Shown here piece after piece: positions 1-6,796 of a stretch of DNA of 10,995 nucleotides. The position numbers and the translations under genes were made by a program. Source of the DNA: JANNAV01 sp031384695 (GTDB lineage Bacteria > Pseudomonadota > Alphaproteobacteria > Rhodobacterales > Rhodobacteraceae); the NCBI GenBank assembly GCA_031384695.1, contig JANNAV010000242.1, forward strand, positions 1-10,995, in the 5' to 3' direction. The stretch's first letter is position 1; each line of letters begins with the position of its first letter. Below the pieces are notes generated by a model that worked only from the letters and a program-made list of their open reading frames with translations, was not told the origin of the DNA and ran no database searches.

Positions 1-165
1 ATCGCCGCCGTCCGCGCCGTGCTGCAAGTGATGGGCCAAGCCTCCCCCGCCGAAATCGCCCGCCACTTCGCCCGCGCCCGCACCGCCTCCGTCCAACCCC
101 TGCTGGAAAGCCTGACCGCGCTGGGTCAGGCCCGCATGATCGAAGGCGGGCGGTTTGCTGCGTGA
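1..165 (+). CDS. C-terminal end of an unidentified protein (5' truncated), winged-helix-like tail
   Basis: An open frame enters from the window edge and stops at TGA 163-165, giving 54 residues that end in GGRFAA. The fragment is Ala/Arg-rich and has helix-turn-helix spacing (AVLQVMGQASPAEIARHF, then a second helix with LLESLTALGQARMIEGGRF). This pattern resembles a small winged-helix unit with a short beta wing at the end. From memory, similar tails close some alphaproteobacterial class I SAM-dependent DNA methyltransferases of type II/IIG restriction systems, but 54 residues cannot prove that. The gene converges on the LacI gene with only 3 bases between the two stop codons and no visible terminator. 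It is probably unrelated to the catabolic genes further right. Confidence 0.6.
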   Translation: MAAVRAVLQVMGQASPAEIARHFARARTASVQPLLESLTALGQARMIEGGRFAA

Positions 166-168
166 ACG

Positions 169-1191
169 TCAGATGTTCTCGGGCGTGTAAATCTCGAACC
201 CGATCAGGCGCTTGGACAGCCCGGCGCCAGACACCAGATCGCGGCGCATCAGACTGATCGCCTCGGCCGCAAGCCGCGAAATCGGATGCGCCATGACAAG
301 GGCAAGGTGTTCATCCATCAGCCCGTTGCGGGTGTGTTCGGTGATCTCATGGCCCACCGTCACCACAGACCGGCTGCGCCCGGCGGCTTTCAGCGCGTCC
401 AGCACCCCCACCATACCGCCGCCCGAGACATAAAGCCCAACCAGATCAGGCTCACGCGCCAGCAACTGTTCGGTGACGTCGCGGGCGATGGATTTGTCCT
501 CAAAGGTTTGCAGCGGTTCCAGCAGGGTGAACTGCGACCCATGTTCGCGGCAATAAGACCGGAAGCCGGATTCGTTCAGCTCCTGACAGCGATAACGGTG
601 GTTGCCGACCAGAATCCCCACCTTGCCGGGGCGTTTGCACAGACCCGCAATCGCCCAGGCCGCCGTGCGCCCGACGCGCCAGTTGTCCAGCCCGATATAT
701 CCGGTGCCGCAACCGGACGTCAGTTCCGAGATCAGCCCATAGGTCGGCACGCCTTTGGCCGCCAAGGTTTCAATGGCATAGGAAATCCGCGCATGTTCGG
801 CTGTAACCACCGCAAGGGCCTGAACTTTACCCCCAAGTGCCAGCATCCGGGCAGACACCGCCTCGGGCGACAGATCGTCGATATGCTCGATGATGATGTC
901 CACCGGATCGGCGTTTTCATCCGCAGCGGTGCGCAGGGCTTCGGCGATCATCTGGTAAAAGGTGCGGTGCGATTGTTGCAGCAAAAAGCCCAGCTTGATG
1001 CGGGGGCGGTCGATGTTCAACCGCTCGCGCAGCACTGGCATGGCGTAGAACTGCAGCTCCTCCGCCGCAGCCAGAACCCGCGCCGCCGTCGCCGCGCGCA
1101 CTTTTTCACGACCATTCAGGATGCGGTCGATGGTTGAGACGCTGACGCCCGCCTTCTCGGCCAGATCGGCAATGGTTGCGCGGTGTGCCAT
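169..1191 (-). CDS. LacI-family transcriptional regulator of the adjacent cyclitol/sugar gene cluster
   Basis: This 340-residue protein is the usual LacI/GalR length. Residues 5-26 (TIADLAEKAGVSVSTIDRIL) form the N-terminal LacI helix-turn-helix. The hinge helix lies near residues 30-48. The rest is a periplasmic-binding-protein-like effector domain, with the typical GLDNWRVGRTAAW segment and a C-terminal VMAHPISRLAAEA helix. The start is ATG at 1191-1189, preceded by an AGGAG Shine-Dalgarno sequence (plus-strand CTCCT 1197-1201) at good spacing. It is transcribed divergently from the moc-like train, and inverted repeats lie between the two. I infer that it represses the train and itself, and is released by a cyclitol or sugar ligand. 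Known rhizobial rhizopine clusters use MocR, a GntR-type regulator, so a LacI protein here is a local difference. Family assignment is sure; the effector is unknown. Confidence 0.93.
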   Translation of the reverse strand: MAHRATIADLAEKAGVSVSTIDRILNGREKVRAATAARVLAAAEELQFYAMPVLRERLNIDRPRIKLGFLLQQSHRTFYQMIAEALRTAADENADPVDIIIEHIDDLSPEAVSARMLALGGKVQALAVVTAEHARISYAIETLAAKGVPTYGLISELTSGCGTGYIGLDNWRVGRTAAWAIAGLCKRPGKVGILVGNHRYRCQELNESGFRSYCREHGSQFTLLEPLQTFEDKSIARDVTEQLLAREPDLVGLYVSGGGMVGVLDALKAAGRSRSVVTVGHEITEHTRNGLMDEHLALVMAHPISRLAAEAISLMRRDLVSGAGLSKRLIGFEIYTPENI

Positions 1192-1246
1192 GGCAGCTCC
1201 TGAGGGAATACTTCATTTCTCGCATCTCTGAATGAGGGAAAAGAAG

Positions 1247-1272
1247 TGAAACGCATCTGTTTACATGAAACA
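1247..1272. promoter_or_regulatory. Candidate LacI-family operator, overlapping inverted and direct repeats
   Basis: The sequence TGTTTACATGAAACA (1258-1272) is an inverted repeat with perfect 5-base arms, TGTTT and AAACA, around a 5-base centre. A second imperfect dyad overlaps it: TGAAAC (1247-1252) opposes GTTTACA (1259-1265). The half-site TGAAAC also recurs as a direct repeat at 1247 and 1266, 19 bases apart, or about two helical turns. TGAAAC/GTTTCA-like half-sites are common for LacI/GalR proteins. The position between the divergent regulator and the catabolic genes fits an operator that controls both. This is inferred from sequence only. Confidence 0.5.
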
Positions 1273-1294
1273 TCTATGCTGCATCATTTGTCAA
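1265..1294 (-). promoter_or_regulatory. Candidate promoter of the LacI-family gene
   Basis: On the minus strand a consensus -35 hexamer TTGACA (1294-1289) is followed after 18 bases by TTTCAT (1270-1265), a weak -10. The candidate -10 lies inside the inverted repeat at 1258-1272, so operator binding there would autoregulate the regulator gene. The -35 is convincing and the -10 is poor. Confidence 0.35.
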
Positions 1295-1303
1295 CGGTAT
1301 AAA
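1275..1303 (+). promoter_or_regulatory. Weak candidate promoter of the catabolic gene train
   Basis: TATAAA at 1298-1303 is the best -10-like hexamer before the first catabolic gene, about 60 bases upstream of its ATG. The sequence 17 bases further upstream (TATGCT, 1275-1280) is a poor -35, just downstream of the candidate operator. An alternative -35, TTTACA (1260-1265), lies inside the operator but has no good -10 at 16-18 bases. Repressor bound at 1247-1272 would block either arrangement. Confidence 0.3.
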
Positions 1304-1362
1304 AATTCCATCAAGCGAGTCTGTGGAATGACTTTGCCAAATGCGCCGGAAGGGGGGAACAG

Positions 1363-2364
1363 ATGGACGATCTGCAATTTGGAACCCGCAACAAGCGGGG
1401 TGATTTCACGCCGTCAAAACTGCTGGAGATTGCACCGTTCTGGACCGGGCAATGGTCCAGACTGGGCAGCTTTCTGTGGGGCTATCTGTGGCCCTACAAC
1501 ACGATCTTCATGGGCGTGACGCTGCTCTATTGGTATTTCGTGCTGCCGGACGTGGCCACGATGCAGAGTTTTGGCTGGGATTGGATCCTGCAAATCCATC
1601 TGGCCAACAGCCTTGGCATCTTCCTGCTCTATGGCGGGGTTGAACTGGTCTACTACGTTAAGCGCAAGCAAGGCGCGCGGTTCAAATACAACGCCCGCTT
1701 CCCGGCGGAAAACCCGTCTGACGTGTTCTGGTTCAAAAGCCAGAACCTCGACAACTTTATGCGAACTTTCTTCACCTCGATCCCGCTATGGACCGCTATC
1801 GAGTGCTTTACCCTGTGGTGCTATGCCAATGGCATCGGCAACTGGGTGGACCCGTCGCAGCACTGGATATGGCTGACGGTATTGCTGTTTCTGGCACCCG
1901 CCATCCACGAGGTGCATTTCTTTGTGATCCACCGCCTGATCCACACGCGGGTCTTGTACAAATGGATCCACGCGATCCACCACAACTCGATCAACCCCAG
2001 CCCGTGGTCGTCGATGTCGATGCATCCGGTGGAAGGCGCGCTGTTTTTCGCCGAAATGATGTGGCACATCCTGCTGCCCTCGGCCCCTTTCGTGGCGCTG
2101 TTCCAACTGACCTCGACCGCATACGGCGCGATTGTTGGCCACATCGGCTTTGACAAGCTGGAAATGACCGAAGGTCAGGCGATGGAGAGCCACGCCTACA
2201 CCCACTACCTGCACCACAAGTATTTTGAGGTGAACTATGGCGGTGACGGCGTGATCCCTTTGGATAAGTGGTTCGGCACCTGGCACGACGGATCGAAAGA
2301 CTCTGACGCCCAGATGAATGCGCGGTTTGAACGCAAGAAGGCGCGGATGAACGCCGGGAAATAG
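1363..2364 (+). CDS. mocD: Sterol desaturase/fatty acid hydroxylase-family di-iron oxygenase, MocD-type (copy 1)
   Basis: This 333-residue integral membrane protein has hydrophobic segments near residues 45-62, 72-98, 165-190 and 222-258. It carries the histidine clusters of the membrane di-iron hydroxylase superfamily: H190-xxx-H194, H203-xx-HH207 and H277-xxx-H281-xx-HH285. These bind two irons that activate O2. In the published rhizopine model MocD is the oxygenase that, supplied by ferredoxin MocE, demethylates the O-methyl inosamine. The same role is inferred here for an O-methylated cyclitol or sugar. The start at 1363 follows AAGGGGGGAA. It is the first gene after the regulator and is paralogous along its whole length to the protein at 7866-8885, sharing the N-terminus MDDLxFGTRNKRGDFTP and the C-terminal KKARMNAG. 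The substrate could still be a lipid, since the fold does not fix specificity. Confidence 0.85.
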   Translation: MDDLQFGTRNKRGDFTPSKLLEIAPFWTGQWSRLGSFLWGYLWPYNTIFMGVTLLYWYFVLPDVATMQSFGWDWILQIHLANSLGIFLLYGGVELVYYVKRKQGARFKYNARFPAENPSDVFWFKSQNLDNFMRTFFTSIPLWTAIECFTLWCYANGIGNWVDPSQHWIWLTVLLFLAPAIHEVHFFVIHRLIHTRVLYKWIHAIHHNSINPSPWSSMSMHPVEGALFFAEMMWHILLPSAPFVALFQLTSTAYGAIVGHIGFDKLEMTEGQAMESHAYTHYLHHKYFEVNYGGDGVIPLDKWFGTWHDGSKDSDAQMNARFERKKARMNAGK

Positions 2365-2377
2365 CAGACCAACGACA

Positions 2378-2418
2378 GCCCCAAACGTGACGGGGCGGAA
2401 GGGGGGAGAGGAGCCCCC
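2378..2418 (+). other. GC-rich paired repeats between the first hydroxylase gene and the transporter genes
   Basis: The 111-base gap 2365-2475 contains GCCCC (2378-2382) opposing GGGGC (2392-2396), and GGGGG (2402-2406) opposing CCCCC (2414-2418). Each could form a 5-base stem. The C-run of the first stem could instead pair with the G-run of the second. There is no U-tract, so termination is doubtful. I see no convincing promoter in the gap, so the transporter genes may be co-transcribed with 1363-2364. Confidence 0.25.
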
Positions 2419-2475
2419 GACCGGATGGTCACAGACAGAACGCCACCAAAGCGGTGGGAAAAGGGAGGAAACGCG

Positions 2476-3447
2476 ATGAAAACGATGATGAAAGTGTTGA
2501 TAACGGCTTCGGTGCTGGCGATAAGTGCAGGTGCTGCACTGGCCGAAGGCACAATGGTTGCGGTGATCGGTGGCAAGGCCGACGACCAGTTCTTTGCCAA
2601 GGTCAAAAAGGGCATCGACGATGGCACTTTGGTTGTTCAGGCCCATGGCGGGTCGGTCAACTATCTGATGTTGCAGAACTATGACAACATCGGCGGTGAT
2701 GCGGCAAACCTGATCCGCACCGCGATTTCGCAAGGCGCGTCCGTTATTGCCGCTCCGAACTGGGTGCCGGATGCGGAAGATGAGGCTTACAAGGCGGCCA
2801 TCGCCGCTGGCATTCCGGTGCTGCTGTACAACGCAGGCGGCGGCGACAAGGCGAAGGAACTGGGCGCGATCAACTATATCGGCAATGAAGAGTATCCGGC
2901 CGGTCTGGCGGGTGGCGAGTATTTCGGCAGCCACGGCCAGAAGAACGTGATCTGCGTCAACACCGTTCCGGGTGCGCAGAACCTTGAAGACCGCTGCAAG
3001 GGTATTTCCGATGGCATCACTGCGTCGGGTGGCGTTTCCAACCAACTGCCGCTGCCTGCTTCCAGCTTTGGCGATCCGACAGCAGTGGCCGAAGCCATCA
3101 AGGCGACCCTGCTGAAAGATCCGATGATTGACGGCGTGGTCACGATTTCCGCTGGCGATGCCAATTCAGCTGCCATCGGGATTGATCAGGCGGGTTCCAC
3201 CGGTAAGGTTGCCCTGGCCTCGTTCGACATGGACGGCGCAGGTCTGGACCGGATCAAAGCGGGCACCCAGCTCTATGCGGTTGACCAGCAGCCTTGGTTG
3301 CAGGGCTTCCTCGCTGTCACCATGGCAGATGCCTATGTGAACTATGGCCTTGATCTGGCGACCACACCGGTTCTGACTGGTCCGGGGATTGTTGACGCCA
3401 CCAACATCGACGCCACCTTGGCCGGTTCCGCAGCGGGTTATCGCTAG
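2476..3447 (+). CDS. Periplasmic sugar/cyclitol-binding protein of an ABC importer (first of a tandem pair)
   Basis: The protein has 323 residues. The start is set at ATG 2476, because GGGAGGAA (2463-2470) precedes it and a signal peptide begins there; an upstream in-frame ATG at 2425 would add 17 unlikely residues. The Sec signal peptide ends ALA before EGTMVAV, with cleavage after about residue 23. The mature part is a type I (RbsB-like, Peripla_BP_4) binding protein with the two-domain fold. Its only cysteines, C160 and C174, are kept in the neighbour and probably form a disulfide. It is related to MocB, the rhizopine-binding protein, and to ribose- and fructose-binding proteins. By eye well over half of its residues match the protein at 3521-4498. 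It would deliver substrate to the permease at 4565-5572. Ligand inferred from context only. Confidence 0.92.
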   Translation: MKTMMKVLITASVLAISAGAALAEGTMVAVIGGKADDQFFAKVKKGIDDGTLVVQAHGGSVNYLMLQNYDNIGGDAANLIRTAISQGASVIAAPNWVPDAEDEAYKAAIAAGIPVLLYNAGGGDKAKELGAINYIGNEEYPAGLAGGEYFGSHGQKNVICVNTVPGAQNLEDRCKGISDGITASGGVSNQLPLPASSFGDPTAVAEAIKATLLKDPMIDGVVTISAGDANSAAIGIDQAGSTGKVALASFDMDGAGLDRIKAGTQLYAVDQQPWLQGFLAVTMADAYVNYGLDLATTPVLTGPGIVDATNIDATLAGSAAGYR

Positions 3448-3473
3448 GCTATCTGAAAACAGAAACAGAATCC

Positions 3474-3500
3474 GCGTGTTTGGGGCAGCCCCAAGCACGC
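3474..3500 (+). promoter_or_regulatory. Intra-operon RNA hairpin between the two binding-protein genes
   Basis: GCGTG-T-TTGGGG (3474-3485) pairs with CCCCAA-G-CACGC (3489-3500) around a CAG triloop. This gives 11 Watson-Crick pairs plus one U-G wobble. There is no U-run, and the next gene starts 20 bases later with its own AGGGAAGGA ribosome site. A role in protecting the 3' end of the upstream mRNA, or in partial attenuation, is more likely than full termination. Such hairpins commonly set a high binding-protein to permease ratio. Confidence 0.6.
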
Positions 3501-3520
3501 GCCAGGGAAGGACTACCACA

Positions 3521-4498
3521 ATGAAATCCATGAAACTTCTGACAGCTTTCGCCACGGTTTCGGCATTGGCTTTGGGTGCCAGCGCCGCCATGGCCGAGGG
3601 CGCGAAGATCTTCGTCATCGGCGGCAAGGCGGACGACTCGTTCTGGTCGATCGTCAAGCGCGGCGCGGATGATGCGGGCAAGCTGGTGGCGGAACAAGGC
3701 GGGTCGGTAACCTGGCTTGCACCGCAGAACTACGACAATCTGGGGCCGGACGCCGCCAACCTGATCCGCACTGCGATTGGTCAGGGTGCCACCGCCATCG
3801 TCGGCCCGAACTGGGTGCCCGAAGCGATGGACGAGGCATTCAAGGCCGTGGTCGATGCGGGCATTCCGCTGGTGATCTACAACGCCGGTGGCGTCGAGGC
3901 CGCCGACCGTCTGGGTGCTATGAACTACGTCGGATCGGACGACTACCAGACCGGCGTTTCAGCGGGCGTATATTTCGCAAAGCACGGCCAGACCAAACTG
4001 GTCTGCGTCAACACCCTGCCGGGTGCAGCCAACCTTGAGGCACAGTGCAAGGGCCTGAACGACGGCGTCACCGCGAATGGTGGCACCAGCGAAGTGCTGC
4101 CGCTGCCGTCCACCAGCTTTGGCGATGCCACCGCCGTGACGCAGGCAGTCGCGGCCTATCTGCAGCAGAACGCGGATGTAACCGGCGTCTATACCATCGG
4201 CAACATGGACGCGAATTCAGCCAATGCAGCGATTGCGCAGGCCGGCGCAGTTGATCGGGTGAAACTCGGCGGCATGAACATGGACCAGACCATTCTGGAC
4301 AACATCAAGGCGGGCACCCAGTTGTTCGCGATGGACCAGGAGGGCTATTATCAAGGCTTCCTCGCCGTCTCCATCCTGAACAACTACGTCAACTACGGCC
4401 TGTCGGTGCCAACCCGGCAAATCCTGACCGGGCCGGGGATTGTCGATGCCTCGACCGTCGATGCCACCCTTGCGGGCGTTGCCGCGGGCGTGCGCTGA
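3521..4498 (+). CDS. Periplasmic sugar/cyclitol-binding protein of an ABC importer (second of a tandem pair)
   Basis: The protein has 325 residues. The ATG at 3521 follows AGGGAAGGA (3504-3512), and longer in-frame versions would run back into the previous gene. The signal peptide ends AMA before EGAKIFVIG, with cleavage after about residue 25. It has the same RbsB-like fold as its upstream neighbour and shares IGGKADD, QNYDN, DAANLIRTAI, PNWVP, GIP..YNAGG and LTGPGIVDA. C162 and C176 are conserved and probably disulfide-bonded. The copies differ at sites likely to shape the pocket, for example MNMDQTILDNI against FDMDGAGLDRI, and MDQEGYYQGF against VDQQPWLQGF. Different ligands or affinities are therefore plausible. 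Only one permease and one ATPase follow, so both binding proteins probably share them. MocB-like role inferred. Confidence 0.92.
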   Translation: MKSMKLLTAFATVSALALGASAAMAEGAKIFVIGGKADDSFWSIVKRGADDAGKLVAEQGGSVTWLAPQNYDNLGPDAANLIRTAIGQGATAIVGPNWVPEAMDEAFKAVVDAGIPLVIYNAGGVEAADRLGAMNYVGSDDYQTGVSAGVYFAKHGQTKLVCVNTLPGAANLEAQCKGLNDGVTANGGTSEVLPLPSTSFGDATAVTQAVAAYLQQNADVTGVYTIGNMDANSANAAIAQAGAVDRVKLGGMNMDQTILDNIKAGTQLFAMDQEGYYQGFLAVSILNNYVNYGLSVPTRQILTGPGIVDASTVDATLAGVAAGVR

Positions 4499-4508
4499 TC
4501 TGAACGCC

Positions 4509-4536
4509 GCCTGCCCGGCATCCGCGCCGGGCAGGC
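4509..4536 (+). promoter_or_regulatory. Intra-operon RNA hairpin after the second binding-protein gene
   Basis: GCCTGCCCGGC (4509-4519) and GCCGGGCAGGC (4526-4536) form a perfect 11-base stem around a 6-base loop, ATCCGC. No U-tract follows, and the permease ribosome site GGGGAGGAA comes shortly after. It probably stabilises the abundant binding-protein message and lowers read-through into the membrane component. Its core GCCCGGCATCC recurs in the hairpin at 6423-6447. Confidence 0.65.
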
Positions 4537-4564
4537 CATCGTCTGCCGTCGGGGAGGAACCACC

Positions 4565-5572
4565 ATGTCTTCGTCATCCAGCTTTTCATTCGGCAGCCTG
4601 ATGCGCCGCCCCGAAACGGGATCGTTCCTTGGCCTTGCCGCCGTTTTCCTGTTCTTCACTGCCTTTGGCGGCGTGAACTTCGCCTCGCCCACGGGTGCGG
4701 CCAGCTGGCTTAACGTGGCCGCCCAACTGGGCATCGTCGCCATTCCCATCGGTCTTCTGATGATCGCCGGAGAGTTGGATATCTCCATCGGTTCGATCAT
4801 CCCGGCCGGGTCGATGACCTGCGCCATCATTTCGGGGCATTTCGATCTGCCCATCGTGTTCGGCGTTGGGGCCGCGCTGCTTTTGGGCGCTGCAATCGGG
4901 CTGATCAACGGGTTTCTGGTGATCCGCACGGCTGTGCCATCCTTCATCGTCACTCTTGGCACCTTGTTTGCCGTTGCTGGCATGACGCTGGGGTTTTCGG
5001 TTCTGGTCACCGGCACCACAAGCGTTGCGATCAAGGTGCCCGAAGCGAAATGGCTGCTGGGTGATTTTATCGGCGGCATCTATCAGGTCACCATCTTCTG
5101 GTGGCTTGCCGCAATCCTGTTCTGGGGATTTTTCCTGCACTTCTCGCGCTTTGGTAACTGGATCTTCGCCATGGGCGGCGACAAGGTTTCCGCCCGCAAT
5201 GCCGGTATCCCTACCGACCGCGTGACGATCATGCTGTTTGTCTGCTCGGGCATGAGCGCGGCCTTTGTCGGGCTTAGCCAGGCGATCCTGTACAACTCGG
5301 CGCAAGTCTCGGCGGGACAGTCCTATATCTTCAACTCGATCATCTCGGTTGTGGTTGGCGGTGTGCTGCTGACCGGCGGATATGGCTCGGTGTTCGGCAT
5401 CGTGCTGGGCACGCTGACCTTCGCCGTGGTCAGCCAAGGCATCTACTTCACCGGATTTGACGCCAACTGGGCCAGTCTGATCATCGGCGTGCTGCTGCTG
5501 GGCGCAGTTTTAATGAATAACACTTTCCGCAAAATGGCGCTGTCCTATGCGCCGAAGAAAGGGGCCAAGTGA
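4565..5572 (+). CDS. ABC sugar transporter permease, RbsC/FrcC type
   Basis: This 335-residue, strongly hydrophobic inner-membrane protein belongs to the branched-chain/ribose permease family (BPD_transp_2). It has about 8-10 membrane spans. Recognisable family blocks are IAGELDISIGSIIPAGS near residues 67-83, GLINGFLVI followed by VPSFIVTLGTL near residues 115-140, and a terminal GSVFGIVLGTLTFAVVSQGI region near residues 278-297. The ATG at 4565 is preceded by GGGGAGGAA at ideal spacing. As the only permease gene here, it probably forms a homodimer with the ATPase dimer. Its TGA shares one base with the ATPase ATG, so the two are translationally coupled. The substrate cannot be read from the permease; the moc-like context suggests a cyclitol, inosamine or methylated sugar. 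Confidence 0.93.
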   Translation: MSSSSSFSFGSLMRRPETGSFLGLAAVFLFFTAFGGVNFASPTGAASWLNVAAQLGIVAIPIGLLMIAGELDISIGSIIPAGSMTCAIISGHFDLPIVFGVGAALLLGAAIGLINGFLVIRTAVPSFIVTLGTLFAVAGMTLGFSVLVTGTTSVAIKVPEAKWLLGDFIGGIYQVTIFWWLAAILFWGFFLHFSRFGNWIFAMGGDKVSARNAGIPTDRVTIMLFVCSGMSAAFVGLSQAILYNSAQVSAGQSYIFNSIISVVVGGVLLTGGYGSVFGIVLGTLTFAVVSQGIYFTGFDANWASLIIGVLLLGAVLMNNTFRKMALSYAPKKGAK

Positions 5573-6369
5573 TGGCTGGTGCAAACCTTTCGCTGAACGG
5601 CGTCAACAAAAGCTTCGGCCCGATTGACGTGCTGCACGACATCAACCTCGAGATCAAGGCAGGCGAAGTTCTGTGCCTGCTGGGCGACAATGGTGCTGGC
5701 AAATCCACGGTGATCCGGCTGTTGTCGGGGGTCCACAAGCCTTCGTCGGGCGCGATCATGATGGACGGCAAACCAATCAGCTTTTCCAGCCCCCGCGATG
5801 CCGCCGACCATGGCATTGCCACGGTGCATCAGTTCGGCGGCACCTTCCCGCTGATGTCGATTGGCCGCAGCTTTTTCGTGGGCCGCGAACCGACCCGCCG
5901 GGTTGGGCCATTCAAGGTTTATGACCGCAAGACTGCCAACGACATTGCGGTCAAAGCCGTGCAGAACTTCGGCATCAACCGGATTGACGACGGCGACCGT
6001 CTGGTGGGCGGGCTATCCGGTGGCGAGCGCCAGGCGCTGGCCATTGCGCGCGCCGTCCATTTTGGCGCGCGGGTGTTGATCCTTGACGAACCCACCGCCG
6101 CTTTGGGGGTGAAACAAGCCACCCACGTTCTACGCATCGTCAACGAAGCCAAACGGCGCGGGCTGGCGGTGATCTTCATCACCCATCAGGTCATGCATGC
6201 CATGGCCGTTGGCGACCACTTTGCCGTGCTGATCCGGGGTGCCATCGCCGCCGATTTCAAGAAGGGCGAGAAATCCCGCGAAGAAATTACCGATCTGATG
6301 GCAGGCGGCGCCTCTATGGCGGCGCTTGAGGCCGAGATTGACACCGACATCAGCAGCCAACCGGCCTAA
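5572..6369 (+). CDS. ABC sugar transporter ATP-binding protein, single nucleotide-binding domain (FrcA-like)
   Basis: This 265-residue cytoplasmic ATPase energises the importer. It has Walker A GDNGAGKST (residues 38-46), a Q-loop glutamine in ATVHQFG (Q87), the signature LSGGERQ (148-154), Walker B LILDEPT with D172/E173, and the H-loop H205 in FITHQ. It has one ATPase domain, as in FrcA, rather than the fused double domain of RbsA, so two copies would serve each transporter. I chose ATG 5572, which overlaps the permease stop by one base. A GTG at 5569 is a possible alternative adding one residue. AAAGGGG (5558-5564) lies just upstream. All catalytic motifs are intact. A 106-base gap with a hairpin separates it from the ferredoxin gene. 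Confidence 0.94.
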   Translation: MAGANLSLNGVNKSFGPIDVLHDINLEIKAGEVLCLLGDNGAGKSTVIRLLSGVHKPSSGAIMMDGKPISFSSPRDAADHGIATVHQFGGTFPLMSIGRSFFVGREPTRRVGPFKVYDRKTANDIAVKAVQNFGINRIDDGDRLVGGLSGGERQALAIARAVHFGARVLILDEPTAALGVKQATHVLRIVNEAKRRGLAVIFITHQVMHAMAVGDHFAVLIRGAIAADFKKGEKSREEITDLMAGGASMAALEAEIDTDISSQPA

Positions 6370-6422
6370 GGCCAACCGTCTGCCCGCTTTCCCCGCTGGG
6401 AAACACGCCTCCTGGCCTTCCA

Positions 6423-6447
6423 TGGCCCGGCATCCTCTGCCGGGCCA
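6423..6447 (+). promoter_or_regulatory. Intergenic RNA hairpin between the transporter and oxygenase genes
   Basis: TGGCCCGGC (6423-6431) and GCCGGGCCA (6439-6447) form a perfect 9-base stem around ATCCTCT. No U-run follows. The stem is followed after 28 bases by the ferredoxin start. It shares GCCCGGCATCC and GCCGGGC with the hairpin at 4509-4536, which suggests a recurring intergenic element or a preferred type of mRNA-processing hairpin. It marks the boundary between the import and enzymatic parts of the cluster. Confidence 0.55.
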
Positions 6448-6475
6448 CGGATCAACACCCACGAAAGACAAGATC

Positions 6476-6787
6476 ATGCCCGCTTGGATCCGCGCCTGCG
6501 CCACCGATGATATCGACCCCGATGACATGATCCGCTTTGATCACGGTGCTCAAACCTTCGTCATCGTCCGCAGCGAAGAGGATCAGTTCTTCGCCATGGA
6601 CGGCATTTGCAGCCATGAAAAAGTGCATCTCTGCGACGGTCTGGTGATGGACGGCACCGTTGAGTGCCCAAAGCACAGCGCCACCTTCGATTATCGCAAT
6701 GGCGAGGCAAAACGCGCGCCTGCCTGCATCAACCTGCGCACCTACCCCGTCAAGGTCGACGGTGGTGCGGTCTATCTCGAACTTTAA
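6476..6787 (+). CDS. mocE: Rieske-type [2Fe-2S] ferredoxin, MocE family
   Basis: This 103-residue soluble electron carrier consists of one Rieske domain. The cluster ligands are C45 and H47 (CSH) and C64 and H67 (CPKH). The surrounding ICSHEKVHLCDG and ECPKHSATFDYRNG match oxygenase-type Rieske ferredoxins. In the rhizopine model MocE carries electrons from a flavoprotein reductase (MocF) to the oxygenase MocD. Two MocD-type genes in this window could draw on it. The start at 6476 is chosen because the Rieske fold begins directly after it (MPAWIRACATDDI) and family members are about this long. The ribosome site is weak (GAAAGACAAG). A longer in-frame reading from 6326 would overlap the ATPase gene and add low-complexity residues. 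No reductase gene is present in the window, so it must be supplied elsewhere. Confidence 0.9.
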   Translation: MPAWIRACATDDIDPDDMIRFDHGAQTFVIVRSEEDQFFAMDGICSHEKVHLCDGLVMDGTVECPKHSATFDYRNGEAKRAPACINLRTYPVKVDGGAVYLEL

Positions 6788-6796
6788 GGTCAGATC

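Noticed and set aside
286..1137. Plus-strand open frame of about 283 codons over the regulator gene
   Set aside because: It is the antisense shadow of a clear LacI-family gene; its His/Gln/Arg-rich product matches no fold.
1363..2364. Carotenoid or sterol biosynthesis role for the hydroxylase
   Set aside because: The fold alone would allow it. However, two copies linked to MocE, MocA and MocC homologues and a sugar importer fit catabolic demethylation much better, and no lipid or carotenoid gene is nearby.
2425..2475. Upstream ATG start for the first binding protein
   Set aside because: The extra 17 residues (including TPPKRWEKGG) would precede a normal signal peptide, and the good ribosome site lies just before 2476.
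1786..3045. Long minus-strand open frame of about 419 codons opposite the hydroxylase and first binding protein
   Set aside because: It is rich in His, Arg and Val in the way typical of antisense frames in GC-rich DNA. It crosses two well-supported plus-strand genes and shows no recognisable domain.
3474..3500. Hairpin as an intrinsic terminator
   Set aside because: No run of T follows the stem, and the next co-directional gene of the same transporter begins 20 bases later.
4586..5437. Minus-strand open frame of about 283 codons opposite the permease
   Set aside because: The product is highly charged (Asp, Gly, Arg, Gln repeats), as expected of the complement of a hydrophobic membrane protein gene.
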